Below, one piece after another: positions 10,351-21,970 of a DNA stretch of 53,149 nucleotides. The position numbers and the translations under genes are program-made. Source of the DNA: Rhizaria sp. SCN 62-66 (lineage: Eukaryota > Rhizaria, unplaced). The stretch is taken from assembly GCA_001724265.1 (NCBI GenBank), contig MEDY01000239.1, forward strand, positions 1 to 53,149, in the 5' to 3' direction. The notes under the pieces were generated by a model. That model did not search any database. It saw nothing but the letters and a program-made list of their open reading frames with translations, and was not told the DNA's origin. Position 1 is the first letter of the stretch. Every line of letters starts with the position of its first letter.

Positions 10351-11394
10351 ATGTCGATGAAGTCCCTGCTGACGCGGCTGGCGCCTCACGGTCTAGACCC
10401 GCTGCACTGCATCCTGCTGGCCACGGTCGCCGGCACAGTCACCTTTATCGCTCTCCTACTCAAGTCCAAGCGCGGCTCTAGTGCCGGCTCTACCAAGAGC
10501 GCTGCGACCTGCTACGACGCGTCGATGCCGGCCATGAACACGACCCCGGGCTTGCCGCTGCCGCCGCCGCTGAGCCCGAACAACAACGAGACCTTCCTCG
10601 CGGGCGCCATGGGCTGCGGTCGTGCCCATGACGCGGCCAAACTTCTCGACTTCCTGCTCACTGTCGGCTCGCTCAAGACGCAGAAGCGGACGGGCTGGGT
10701 GAATCACGGCGTGGAGCTGCCAGAGTCGATCGCGGACCACATGTACCGCCTCACGCTCATGGGGCTCACGCTCACCGACTCCAACGTCAACACGCTGCGC
10801 GCGGCGCTCATCGGCGCCGTGCACGACCTGGCGGAGGCCGAGGCGGGCGACATCACGCCCACGTCCGTCTCGGGCGTGTCCAAGGAGGAGAAGCACCGCC
10901 TCGAGGTCGAGGGGCTCGCGCGCATGTTGGCCAACTTTTCCGCCGTGCCCACGGTGCAGGCGCGCGTGCGCCGACTCTGGGAGGGCTACGAATACGCGAC
11001 CACTCCTGAGGGCAAGGTCGTCAAGCAGCTGGACAAGCTCGAGATGGTGATCCAGGCGTTCGAGTACGAGCGCGACCAGCGCATGCGGCTCGACGCCTTC
11101 TTCGACAGCACGCGTCACTCATTCACGCACCCGGAGGCCGCGGCGCTGCACCGCGAAGTGCTGCGCCGCCGCGAGGAGCTGCACCAGCAGTGGGAGACCG
11201 AGGCCGCCGCGCCGGGCGGCCGGCCCGTGCCAGCCGCCACGACGCCGCACGACGGCAGGGACAAGGCCGAGGCCAGGGCCAAGGCGGCCGCGGAGGCGGC
11301 GGCCGCGGCGGCTGAGGCGGCGGCGGAGGCAGAGGAGAAGAAGGCTGCGACTGCGAAGGCAGAGAGCGACGATGTGCTTCGTCAGAGGAAGTAA
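10351..11394 (+). CDS. HD-domain 5'-deoxynucleotidase, HDDC2/YfbR type, membrane-anchored
   Basis: This family hydrolyses deoxynucleoside 5'-monophosphates using a divalent metal bound by an HD motif. The single exon gives 347 residues from the first ATG. Key segments are KTQKRTGWVNHGVELPESIA, then DHMYRLTLMGL with the first His, AVHDLAEAEAGDITP with the HD pair, and KQLDKLEMVIQAFEYE with the distal Asp. All expected metal ligands are present. Relatives are about 200 residues. Here there is an added N-terminus with a hydrophobic segment, LHCILLATVAGTVTFIALLL (about residues 19-38), followed by basic residues, which predicts a single-pass anchor. An Ala/Glu/Lys-rich C-terminal tail is also added. 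Stop is TAA. Confidence 0.9.
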   Translation: MSMKSLLTRLAPHGLDPLHCILLATVAGTVTFIALLLKSKRGSSAGSTKSAATCYDASMPAMNTTPGLPLPPPLSPNNNETFLAGAMGCGRAHDAAKLLDFLLTVGSLKTQKRTGWVNHGVELPESIADHMYRLTLMGLTLTDSNVNTLRAALIGAVHDLAEAEAGDITPTSVSGVSKEEKHRLEVEGLARMLANFSAVPTVQARVRRLWEGYEYATTPEGKVVKQLDKLEMVIQAFEYERDQRMRLDAFFDSTRHSFTHPEAAALHREVLRRREELHQQWETEAAAPGGRPVPAATTPHDGRDKAEARAKAAAEAAAAAAEAAAEAEEKKAATAKAESDDVLRQRK

Positions 11395-11768
11395 TTAAGT
11401 TAATATACATTCATGTTTGTTGTTTTTGCATGTGTGTTCTGAACATGAAGCTTATGTTTTTCGTTTTTGTTTCGTAATTGCGTGAGATCTGCAAGAATAA
11501 ACAAACTCTCAGAGCCGTGTTTTCTTTTTGCCTTCATATACAATTATTCAACGGCAAAGGTTCGCTCTACGAGCATTCAATATTGTTGACACAAATGAAC
11601 GAAATCAAAACGTATCAATGTATTAGTTGTAATGTTTTACTAAGATAAATCACAATAAGTGTTTGGTATTGGTTTTGAACAGGGATCCATTGTTTCATCC
11701 ATAGATAATACCACAAAACATTCTTCATGGCCAGTCACAACGTGATGCCCTGAGTCGTCGCGCTTGAG
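11395..11768. other. intergenic, convergent HD gene/TTI1
   Basis: AT-rich 3' flanks of two convergent genes. Nothing else recognised. Confidence 0.5.
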
Positions 11769-14700
11769 TTAGATTTTCGGCAACGGCACCGGCTGAATAC
11801 GCTGCATCATAGCATGCAGACGCTCGCTCTCGCCGCCCACACCAACAACATCATCATCGTCCTTATTGTGGCTCGAGCGAGTGTCGGTGTTGGCGCTGCT
11901 GTTTTGACGCGCTTTGCGATAGCGCGCGCGCGCGGCGGCGGCGTTGGCCGCAACCGTGTCCGCGGCGCGGGCGAAAGCGCGCGCAGCCAAGGGGGTGGCG
12001 AGGCCGTCGGCAGAAGGGGCGCAGAGCCCGGACCAGCTGACGGACTCGGCGGCCGCGAGGGCGGCGGCGGTGAGCGCGACGGGAGGCGTCGGAACCACCG
12101 AGTCGCCGGCGTTCACAGACGCCGCCTTGCGAGCGCTCGGGCCCGTCGTCGTATTGCTGTTGTTGCTCGCATCAGCACCTTTGTGCGCGTGTGTGAGCGC
12201 GCGTGCAAGCTCTTTCCCCAAGGGCGGAATGATCGGGTCAACAATGTCAGTACCACGACGCTCGTGTTTGTCACTGCTCATACTCAGAGCAGCGTAAGTC
12301 GAGTCACTGGTTCCCGCGCTCGCGTTGCCGCCCGCAATCGCAACATTACCGCTCTTGTCATGCTGTTGCTTGCTCTCGCTCTCGAAGTTAAGCCGCATCG
12401 CGAAGTCTAGCCGCGTGCGCACGGCGGCGACGAGCGCGGGCACAGCGACGGGCTCGGCCCTGGCGAGCAGCAGCAGCAGTTGGCCCACGCGGTCGCGCAG
12501 CGCCTGCGGGTAGTGGAACGGGGACAGCAGAGGCGTCACGGCCGCAGCGATTACCGTCGCCGCCGTCGCCCCCACCCCGGCCCCGCTGGCGCTGGCGCTG
12601 GCGATGTACGCGGTGCTGCTATGAGAGCTGTCGGTGTGCGTGTTGGCGATGGGAAGCGAGAGCAGCTCGGGCAGCAGCGCGGCTTGCGTAAACGCGACCA
12701 CGACGCCGGCAATAAGTTTGGCCGCCAGAGTCACGCTACTCGCACTCGTGCTGCTGTAAGTCTGATGACCAGCAGTGCTGGTGCCGATGTAAGTGTCGGT
12801 GAACCGCGCGCGCGCCTCGGCCAGCACCGCCAACAGCAGCGGCAGCGCCTCGGCGGCGAAGCGGCCGGCCAGGAAGCGCGGCGCGGCTTCGAGTGCGCAT
12901 GATAGCGCGGGCAGCGCGGCCGCCGTCGCGGGGGTCACGGGCCGGTGCGTCAGCGGCAGAAGCAGTGAGGGCCAAAGAGACGCGAGGAGAGGCAGCAGGC
13001 GGCGGTCCCAGCGGGAGGGTAAGGGGGTACTTACATCATGCGTCTGAGATGCACCGTCGTCGTCATAATCGTCATCACTGTCACTCTCATCACTCTCACT
13101 GCCATCACCACTCTCGCTATGATGAGCGTTGTTGTCGTCGCTGTCAGTGACTTCCTCCACATAGGCGGATGAAGTGCTGAGGTCCTTAGCAGATGTCTTT
13201 CCGCCCATATTCTTCTCATCGTCAGCACCAGCACCAACATCGGCGGTATAATCCTTCGTGCTGGCAGCATCATTCGCACTCACGACCCACTCTTCGTCGC
13301 CATACTCCATCGTCGAAAAGGCATTCTTGGACTTCTTCGCCCCCGCGGCCTTCCTCTCCTCCTCCGTCATCACCACCCCGCCGCCCAGGCCGCCGCTGCC
13401 GCCGCTGCTGTCAGTGCTGGCGTACGCCCGCAGCGCCGGCGCGGCGCGGCCCGCCGCGGCGAGCGCGGTGACAACAAGGCGCGCGGTGGCGAGTGCAGCG
13501 ACGACGACGGCGGGCACTGGCCACGCGAGGAAGGGCTGCACGTGCGAGAGCACACGCACCAGTACGGCCTCCTCCAGCGACGCGCCGGGGTCTTCGTCGT
13601 CGTCGCCGTCGTTCGCCACGCCATCAGCGTCCGCGTCAGCGGCAGCGTCGGCGGTAGCGGCAGCTTCCTCCGCAGCAGCGGCATCGAGCCCTTGCTTGCG
13701 CAGTTGCCTGATCTTTCGCTTGCGCGCCGCCGCTTTGTCAGCAGCGATGATGCCTTCGAGGCTTCCGTCCAGATCGGCGTCCTTTGCCGTCGAGCGCGAC
13801 TTGCGCTGGGTCTTCGCCTTGGAAAGCGCGTGCTTCGCTGCCCCCAACCCGCCCATCTTGACACCATCCATAGGATCCACCTCCCCTTCCTCGTCATCGC
13901 CGTCTAAAGCACTGCTCTTACTCTTACTCTGAGTCTTGCGCTTGCCTTGAGTACCGCGGATCTGCTTCGACTCCGCGAGCAGCGCCCACCACTTCTGCGC
14001 GATGTCTGCCGCGCTGGCGCCGCCGCGCTGCGCCGAGCTCAGCAGCGCGGACTTGGCGCGCGCGGTCGCGGCGGCGCGGCTGTGCGTCGCGGCCGAGGCG
14101 GCCAGCGCGGCGGCCGCGGCGGCGGCGGGGGGCAGCGCAGGCAGCGCGAGGAGCAGCGCGGGCTGCTCCGAGACGGCACCGGCAGTGGCGCAAACTGTAC
14201 CAGAGCTGGCAGCGTTCCTGCCGTTGAGAGGCGCATCCTCGTGCCACGGCCACAGAGGGCTAGCAGCGCTAGAGCCGGCGTCAGTGAAACCACTAACACG
14301 CGACTCGCCACCATCGCTCGCGACGGTAGTCCCTGTCTTCGCAGCAGCAGCGGAGAGCTGGAGTTGTTGTTGCTGCTGCGCGTGCTCAATCGCGTTGATG
14401 TGCGTGATCTTGCCGCCCTGGAGTGTAAGTGCCTTGGGTTGCAGACTAAGTACCCTGGGATTAGCCTCCCCGGGCGCTGCGTGGGCCCGCTCAACCTCGT
14501 CCACAGCCACGACAACCGCGGCACTTAAACCAGTGTAAGTAGCTGCGGAGGCGCCGCTGCCGCCCGTGGAGAGACACGGCACAGCAGTGGCGGACGTTGC
14601 GGCAGTAGCGGTGGCGGCGTTCGCGTCAGCCGTGGCCGCTGCGGAGGCCGACACGTACGGAATGCACACGACCCACTTAGACTCGTGTAAGGGGTTGCCG

Positions 14701-17700
14701 GCATCAGCGCCATTGCTGTGCTTGCTGCTGTTGTTGCCGCTGCGGGCGCTGTTGAGATTGCTGCTCTTGGAGACTGTAAGCACGCGCCGGTACACAGCCC
14801 TTACAATCGCGCTGACAAGGTCTAAGTACACCAGCACACCCTCAGACGCACTCACATTCACGCTAGCGTTCGGACTGGAGCTCGCTGTCGCCGCCGCCGC
14901 TGCGACGGCCGCCGCGGTGCTCATGCTCTCCAGCACCTCTCCCAACAGATCTTTGAGCGCGGGCACCAACTCTGGCCCCGCGGCAGCCAGGTCCAGCGCG
15001 GCCCGCAGCAGCCGCGGCAGCGCCGCCGCCGCCGTGGCCGCCGTGGCCGCCGCGGCAACCGCGGTGGCGGCCGCGGCGGAGGCGGCGCGCCAGTCGGTCA
15101 GGGCGCGCGCCAGCGACACAAACGCGCCGGCGCCGCTGTTCGTCGCGACAACGCTAGTGCCCGTGCTCGTGTCTGCGGTGGAGGGCGAGGAGGCGGATTG
15201 GCTTTGCTGCTGCTGCGAAGACGCGGCTTGGCTTTGCGCGTAGGCCCTCATGGCGTTTAGGTAGGCAGCGCGCACTTTGACGAGCGCTAGCTGTACGGCA
15301 CCATCAAAGTCATCCTGCTGTTGTTGCTGCTGCTGTTGTTGCTCAATGCTCGCCGAAGTCAGGCCGCGACGACCTAACTTCCTGACCTGACCAGCAACGT
15401 GCGCGACGAGGTAGTCAGCGTTGTGCGCAACGAGCAGGTCCGTGCGGCCCTGGGGCGCACCGGAGCGCAGCGCGAGGCGGGCCAGCGCGGCGGCCGCGGC
15501 GGCGCGCGGCGCCGGGTGCGGCGACGCCAGGCGCGGCAGCGCGAGGGGCAGGACGCGGGCCAGCAACGCGGGCGGCAGCGCGGACGCAGAGAGCGGGGCC
15601 AGACACGAGGCCGCGGAGGCGACGAGGCGCAGCGCGTGCGTGTGCAGCAGCAGCAGCCGATGCTGGCGGAGCGACGCCGGGGGCAGCGCCTGCGCCTGTG
15701 GCTGTGTCTGCAGTGCGGGGGCGAGGAGGTCGCTCGCGGAGGCGCCGCTGTTGATGGCCCGGAGGAGAGTGAGTGCGGCGACGGCCGACGCGGGCGTGTG
15801 CGCAGGCAGGTGCCACAGGGAGGACTGGGTCAGGGTCTGCAGCGCTGTACTTAGACTGGATGTGAGTACCTCGGAGGGCGGACTCGTGGGGTCGAGGCAC
15901 CAAGGGTACTCATGCTGCTCAAAGTCGTTGGCGACATCGTTGTCACTGTCGCTGTCGTCGTCGCTGTGGTCGCCGCGGCTGCTATCCTCAGTCGCCGTGT
16001 CAGCAAATTCAATGCCGATGTTGGTGTTGGCGATCATGTTGGCGTTGAGATCATCAAACGGCGCAGTGAAATCAGTGTTGATGTAGTTGAGGTCGTTGTT
16101 ATAGGCATTGTAACTGAACTCGGGATTATTAGCACTTGCGGTTGCAGCAGCCGCCTCAGCGCGAGGGTTCTCTTTGCTGCTCGTAAGACTGCGAGCCGAG
16201 GGGATTTGCGGAGGCAGCAGTGTAAACAGCGATGTAAGGGGCGCGGCGTGACTTCCGACCGCGGAATCGGCAAACTCGCCTGCCACCGCGGCCACAGCGG
16301 CCACAGACACACTATGGTGACCGTCATTGCGGTTCGCAGTCGTGTCATAGTTGCCGTTAGTGAGAGAGAGCAAGAGAGAGTTAAGGCTGTTGTTGCGATC
16401 GACGGCAACCTCCGCAAGCACCGCTGCTGCTTCATCTTCCTCATTAGCGTCTAAGATGGTGCCCACACCGACACTGGATGTTAGTGCTTCCTCAGAGATC
16501 TGCCCCCACTCCTGCTGCACACGCACACCCAGCACGAGCTGGTTCAATACAACGACTGATTCTGACGCGTAGCCGTCGGCCTCAGCGGCGGCCACGGCGG
16601 CGGCCACGGCAGCGCTCGCGGCACTGCCGCTGCCGCTGTGACCGTGGGCGGCGGCCGCGGCGGCCGAGCGGCTGCGCAAGCCGTGGCTGCCGCTGCCGTT
16701 CGCGGAGATGCCCATCGACTCGATCAAAGTCAGGGCGCGCTCGGACAAACCGGGGGGGAGCTGTCGGCTAGAGGTGGAGTTAGAGCTATGATTCCCACTT
16801 GCAGTAACATTCGGAGCGGCTGAGCTGGAGCTGGAGCTGGAGATAATCCCTGCGCCAGAGCTGGTGGTGACGTCGATGACAGTGCCAGAGCCATTATCAG
16901 GATCAACATTGCTGCTGTTGCTGCTGCTCTGCGTGAACGTAAGCGCCTAAGGTCGAATCGCACTCGCGTCGCCGGTCCCTCTTACGCCGGCGGCGTCCGC
17001 GGGGGTACTTAGATCCCCCGCAAGCCCGCTGCTGACGATGGCGCCCCGGGTCGCAACGACCGTGGCCACGCCCGTAGTCAGCGCAACCTCGGCCCAGCCG
17101 GCCACCACGGCCGCGGCGCCGGCGCCCGCCCAGGCAGCCAGCGCGGTGGGCAGCAACAGCAGCAGCGCGGCGGCCTCGGCGTCGGCCGCCAGCGCGGGCG
17201 CCAGGGCCGGGAACGGCGGCAGCGGCAGCTCGTAGTCGGCGTCGGCAGCACCCTCACTGTTACCGTTCCTGCGGGCGCTATCAGGGGTGTCGGAGGGGAC
17301 GGAGCGGTCGAAAGTTAGGCCGCCCCTCACCCCCAGCCCACCGCTCGCACCGGAGTTATTGGAGCCCGTGGCGCCTGTGCCCGTCGCCGTCGTGCCCGCG
17401 GCCGAGGAAATGAGCCCCGGTGAGACTGAGCCTGGCGCCAGTGCGAGCAGCTGTGACAGCGCGCGCACCAGCGCAGGGAACGCAGACAGCAGAGTGTAGG
17501 CGAGCGCGTTGCCGTACGCCTCGCGCCGCAGCAGGTGGTCTTCCCGATCTTGCTCATCGGTGGTATTGCCGCTGCTGCTGCTGCTGTTGCGGTGACGACG
17601 GCCTACCTTCCCGACGCGGCTTAACTTGGTCCTGCCGAGCATGGCGATGCTGGCGAGCAGCAGCCGCAGCGCCCATGCCTGTTTGGCGGCCGACGCCGTG

Positions 17701-20700
17701 GCGTTGGCGTGCGTCAGCAGCGCGGGCAGCGCGAGCAGGCGCCGCAGTGTGCGCTGCTGCAGGGCCTTCGTCACAACGGAGCCGTAGAGCGGGGGCGTGA
17801 GCGCAGAGTGCAAGTACCGCAGGCGCATGGGGGTACTTAAATCCATGTAAGGGGCAGGGACACTCTCAGACTGGCTATGAGTGCGACAAGTACGTTTCTT
17901 GCTTAATTTGCGCACGAGCGCCGCCGTGCCGTCTAAGGGGGTACTTAGATCCCGCAGCGCCAGCGTTGCAGCCCTCGCAGCTGCGCTCGCAGCGCCCACA
18001 CCGACGCAGACACTTGAGCCAGAACCAGAGCCAGAGCCAGTCGCGATAGAGTTAGAAGAGCCAGTGTCAGCAGCGGCGGCGGACAACAGGGCGTCCAATA
18101 AGGTAAGCCGCACTGCGCCCGCAGCTGCCTCAGCCTCAGCCCCAGTCTCCGCCTCCGCCCCTTCTTCATCATCACCAGTCTCTCCAACAGCATCAGCGCC
18201 AGCGCCAGTGTGAGTGCGCGTGGTCGCGACTGCGGCGGGGACAGCGACGGGGGAGAGGTAGAGACAGGAGACGGACCGCAGCAGCGTCGCGGCCGCGGCC
18301 ACGAGCGCGAGCCGCGACAGTGGGTGCGAGCTGCCGGCGACGACGACGCCCGCGCTGCCGCCGGCCACTGCGGCGGCGTCGCCCGCGGCATCGCCACTAC
18401 CATGGTCGCCGCTACTCGAGGCGTCTTGGCAGTCGGCCAGAGGGGCGAAGACGGGCGCGCAAAGACTGCCGATGCGCGCCGCCGTCTCGGCCAGCCAGCG
18501 CGGGGAGCGGGTTCCGAAAAAGTGCCCCTGCTGCTCGCGGTCGGCGCGCTGCTGCTCGAGCAGAGCCAGCGCGCGCGCGCGCAGCGGCGGCGGCAGCGCG
18601 TCGAGCGACTGGCCGCCGAAGGGCAGGGGCGGCTGCAGGAAGTTGCTGATGTCGGCCTTGCGGGCGAGGGTTGAGGTCAGCCAGGTTAGGACCCGGGCAC
18701 TTGAATCCAACGACGCCACATCGGTCTTGTCATCAGGCCTGAGGTTATTGCTTACAGCCGTGCCCGGCTCCGGTTGCTGTTGTTGCTCAGCAGCAGCAGA
18801 GTCGGCAACAGACACAGCAACAGAAGCAGAAGCGGAGACAGCTTTCGCTTTGGCAAACAGCGAGGACAAGCCAGCAGGCAGCGCGGCGTTAACATTCACA
18901 CTTGCATCTACGTTGTCTGCGATATCGTTATTGCTGGCGTCTTTGTCGCTCTCGGTGCTGCTGGACGGCATAACTTCCTCGCCACGCGGCTTATCTTCCA
19001 CGCCGCCGCCGCGCCCCCACTGCCTCGGCTTGAGCGTCAGCGGGTCAACGCATATCAGCGCCAGGGCGGCGTCGCCGAGGCAGAAGGCCACGGAGGCAGT
19101 GAACAGCGCCAGCACGCGCCTGTACAGCCGAGACGTGACACTGGGACTCAAGCTAGCAGCGGTGCTTACATTGCCGCCGCCGAGACTATTGCTGGCAGTA
19201 TGAGGAGTATTGCTACCGCTGCTGGTGCAGAGCACGTGAGCGCAGCCGCCGACGACGCCGGGCAGTAGCGAAGCCCACACCTCGGCGCCCAGGGCGACGA
19301 GCCCGGCCTCCTGGCCCCAGCGCCGCAGCAACAGTGAGGACCCGGGGGCGGGGCCGCGGACCGCGGGCGAGAGGTACAGGGCGGCGGCCGCGGCCGCAAG
19401 AGAGCTGGAGCTAGAGCCAGAGCCAGTTTCTGTGCCAGAGCCGGAGCTAGAGCTCGACTGAGACTTGGTATTACTCTTGTTGTTGTTCTTGTAGTTGTAG
19501 TTGTTGCTGGCAGCGGCAGCAATGGCGGCGGCGGCCTTGGTGGCAGCGTAGACCGCAGTCACAGACAGGGGCACACCGGCACGCGCATTCGCATTCGCAT
19601 TCGCACTGATGGCACTATTGCCGCTGTTGTTTGTGCTCATGTGAGTGTCGGTGATGTAGGTGCAGTCCAGGGAAGGTAAAATACGCAGCAGTTGCCTCCT
19701 TTGCAGTCCGGACATGGCAAGCGCGGCACTAAGAGGGTGCTTAGACAGAGCGTTCACACCGTAAGCCAGAGCTTCGGCGTCGACCGTGTTGCCGTTGTTG
19801 CTTGCATCGCTCATCAAGTACTTAGCCTGGTGGGGGTACTTAGACGCCGCCGACGCGAGGACCGCGGGGTAAGCAGCCAGCCGAGTCGCCATGGCATTCT
19901 CGAGCTTGGAGAAAACGAAGGCGCCGACGCTGTTAGCTGCAGAGCCAGACGCCTTGTTGTGAGCGTTCGCGTCTGTGTTATTAGATGCGCGTACTTTGCG
20001 TTGAGCGTTCTTGCCGAGCGATGTAAGTACATCGAGTGTAAGGGGGTCCGACGCCGTTTCATCAAGGCCAGCCACCACCTCAAGCCAGCCCTGCGATTGT
20101 GCCAGCGACCGAGACTTTGACGGCTGTTGCGCCTTTTGCTGCTTCAGACTCACGGTGACGGCCTCCGACATAGCCAGCACGACCCCCGCGCTGTGCCGCA
20201 AGTGCGGCTGCTCGCGCCCCAGCAAGGCCCTTAGACAGCTAAGGGTGTCGGCCGCCAGCAGCCGCACCCGCATCGGCACAGCGCCGCCTCCGGTCGCAGC
20301 CCCGGGCGCAGGCGCACTCGAGGCCTGCTGCTGCTGCTGTTGCTGTGGCAGCTGCTGCGAGGGGGCGACTCCCTTGATGAGGGAGAGGCAATGCGCAACC
20401 GCGAATCCAATAGAGACGCGCAAGGGCGCTGACGTAAGGGTCAGCGCGAGTAAGGGGGAGTCCGTGGCCGATGTGATGAGCAACAGGTACTTGAAGCAGC
20501 GCAGGGACGCAAGGTACACCGACTCGTGTGTTCCAGGCGTCATCGTCGCATTCGCACTCACGCTTGCGCTGTCCGCTTGAGTGGGGCTGCTGCTGTTGAA
20601 GGGCGGCAGTGTGCTGGGCTGCAAGAAATCAATCAAAAAGCGGAACAAAACCGAGAAAATGGGGTCACGCGTGAATGCCAGCTGTTTGAGCACCGAGCCA

Positions 20701-21397
20701 CTGCCGTTACTATCCCCAGAGACAGAGCCAGAGCCAGCGGCAGAGCTTGTACTGCTATAATTGTTATTATTGTTGTTGTTGACTGTGGTGGAGAGGAAAA
20801 ACGCAAACGCGGCCGCGAGCGCCTCGAGCGCGGCGGCGACAACCGCGGGCACGAGCAGCGGCGGCAGCAGCGCGCGGTCCAGCAACACGCGCGACACAGT
20901 GCCGAACAACGGGTCGAAGAGGGAGGCCGCTTCGGGGGGCGGCAGAAGCAGCAGCGATTCAGCCTCGGCTGCAGTCATAGCGCCACCACTGGCACTGGCG
21001 CTCGCAGTTGCAGTTGCAGCTGCTTTGGCACGAGGTGCGAGCGGCGGCGGCGCCGTTGCGGCGAACTGGAAGTACCCCGCGATCGCGGTGAGGGCCTCCG
21101 TGGCCGCGTGGGCGAAGGAGGTGCTCACGTTGAGCCAGTGGCGCTGCTGCAGCGCGCGCTCCTGTGCCTGCTCCTGCGCGCTCATCACCACGCTGATGCT
21201 CACGCCGCTGCTGCCAGCGCTCGGACTGCTCGCATTGGCCCCGGCGTTAGCGCTGCTAGTGGTGGTGTTGTTGTTGTTGATATTGTTATTGGCCATGTGG
21301 AAGGCTGTTGCGGCAGTGCGCAGCTAGAGATACTGTTGCGACAGCGAGTGGAGCGACTGAGAGATAAACTGGGCAGCCACTGAGGTCAACTCGAGAC

Positions 21398-21441
<44 letters not shown>

Positions 21442-21542
21442 GGCTGCGGCTGCTGCTGAGGGCGGGCAGACGAGGACGAGGGGGCAAAGGGAAATGTGAC
21501 GCCCGGGGAAGCGCCAGCTGGGCGCTGCGGGGTGCCGTTCAT
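11769..21542 (-). CDS. TTI1: TTI1 homologue (TELO2-TTI1-TTI2 complex), read through two in-frame TAG codons
   Basis: TTI1 is an all-helical HEAT-repeat scaffold that, with TELO2 and TTI2, matures PI3K-like kinases such as mTOR, ATM and ATR. One minus-strand frame runs from the ATG at 21542 to TAA at 11769 with only two interruptions, both TAG, at 21324-21326 and 16947-16949. Read as sense they give 3257 residues, about three times animal TTI1. TTI1-like blocks are LFDPLFGTVSRVLLDRALLP, ESVYLASLRCFKYLLLIT, the signature DLLVAHNADYLVAHVAGQVR, LSHVQPFLAWPVPAVVVAAL and LPLLASLWPSLLLPL. Ser, Ala and Asn inserts separate them. N-terminal blocks lie before the second TAG and the signature after it, so both halves make one protein. 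The first TAG may instead end an upstream ORF, with the start at 21296. No splice sites are needed. Confidence 0.75.
16947..16949 (-). other. in-frame TAG within TTI1 (codon about 1532)
   Basis: A single TAG lies between ...GDASAIRP and ALTFTQSSSN..., in the same frame on both sides. Conserved TTI1 blocks lie on each side. The flanking segment is Ser/Asn-rich and variable, so it does not show which residue is inserted. Confidence 0.95.
21324..21326 (-). other. in-frame TAG near the TTI1 N-terminus (codon 73)
   Basis: The frame MNGTPQRPAG... through a poly-Gln run to SQQYL is followed by TAG, then nine codons in the same frame to the next ATG (21296). It is either a sense codon in TTI1 or the end of a 72-codon upstream ORF. 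Confidence 0.9.
21399..21440 (-). repeat. CAG microsatellite (poly-Gln) at the TTI1 5' end
   Basis: About 14 CTG units on the plus strand read as CAG codons (Gln) in the TTI1 frame upstream of the first in-frame TAG. Confidence 0.95.
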
Positions 21543-21970
21543 GCTCGAGTCGCGTCACGCGCAGAGGGGCGGGAGCGCGCGAGAGAGCGAGGGCGTTGAT
21601 GTGATACGCGGAGGCTCAGGTCGAGAAGTGAAATCTGCTGCTGCCCAATGAGATAGACAAAGGGTTAAAGAATATAACCCGGTTAGAAGTTTAGACACTC
21701 AGCTTTAAAGCCTTGCTATAAAAACGAGGCACTGAACAGAGTTCAGGGGATGCGACGAGATGAGTCCGGACGTGCGATAGCGCACGAGCGCGGGTAGTGT
21801 CCAGTTCGGGAAGTCGAGGGTTGAAGGAGGTGAAGTAAAAAGGGAGTATTGAAGGGATTACAAAATTTCACGAAATCCTATTAAAGAGAAATACTCACAT
21901 CAGTACTTTCTATATTGTGTCAAAATTATAGACTTATTTACGATCAAGACAGCGTGAGTGCTTACGTTTT
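21543..21970. other. divergent promoter region TTI1/membrane protein
   Basis: Shared upstream region of two divergent genes. Apart from the TATA-like box at 21717, I see no further element. Confidence 0.5.
21717..21724 (+). promoter_or_regulatory. TATA-like box
   Basis: TATAAAAA lies about 250 bases upstream of the ATG of the plus-strand membrane protein gene. Assigning it as a core promoter element is inference from its sequence and position only. Confidence 0.3.

Noticed and set aside
11769-21296. TTI1 as two separate adjacent genes split at 16947
   Set aside because: Same strand and frame with a single TAG between them, N- and C-terminal TTI1 blocks divided between them, and no start codon or promoter-like gap.
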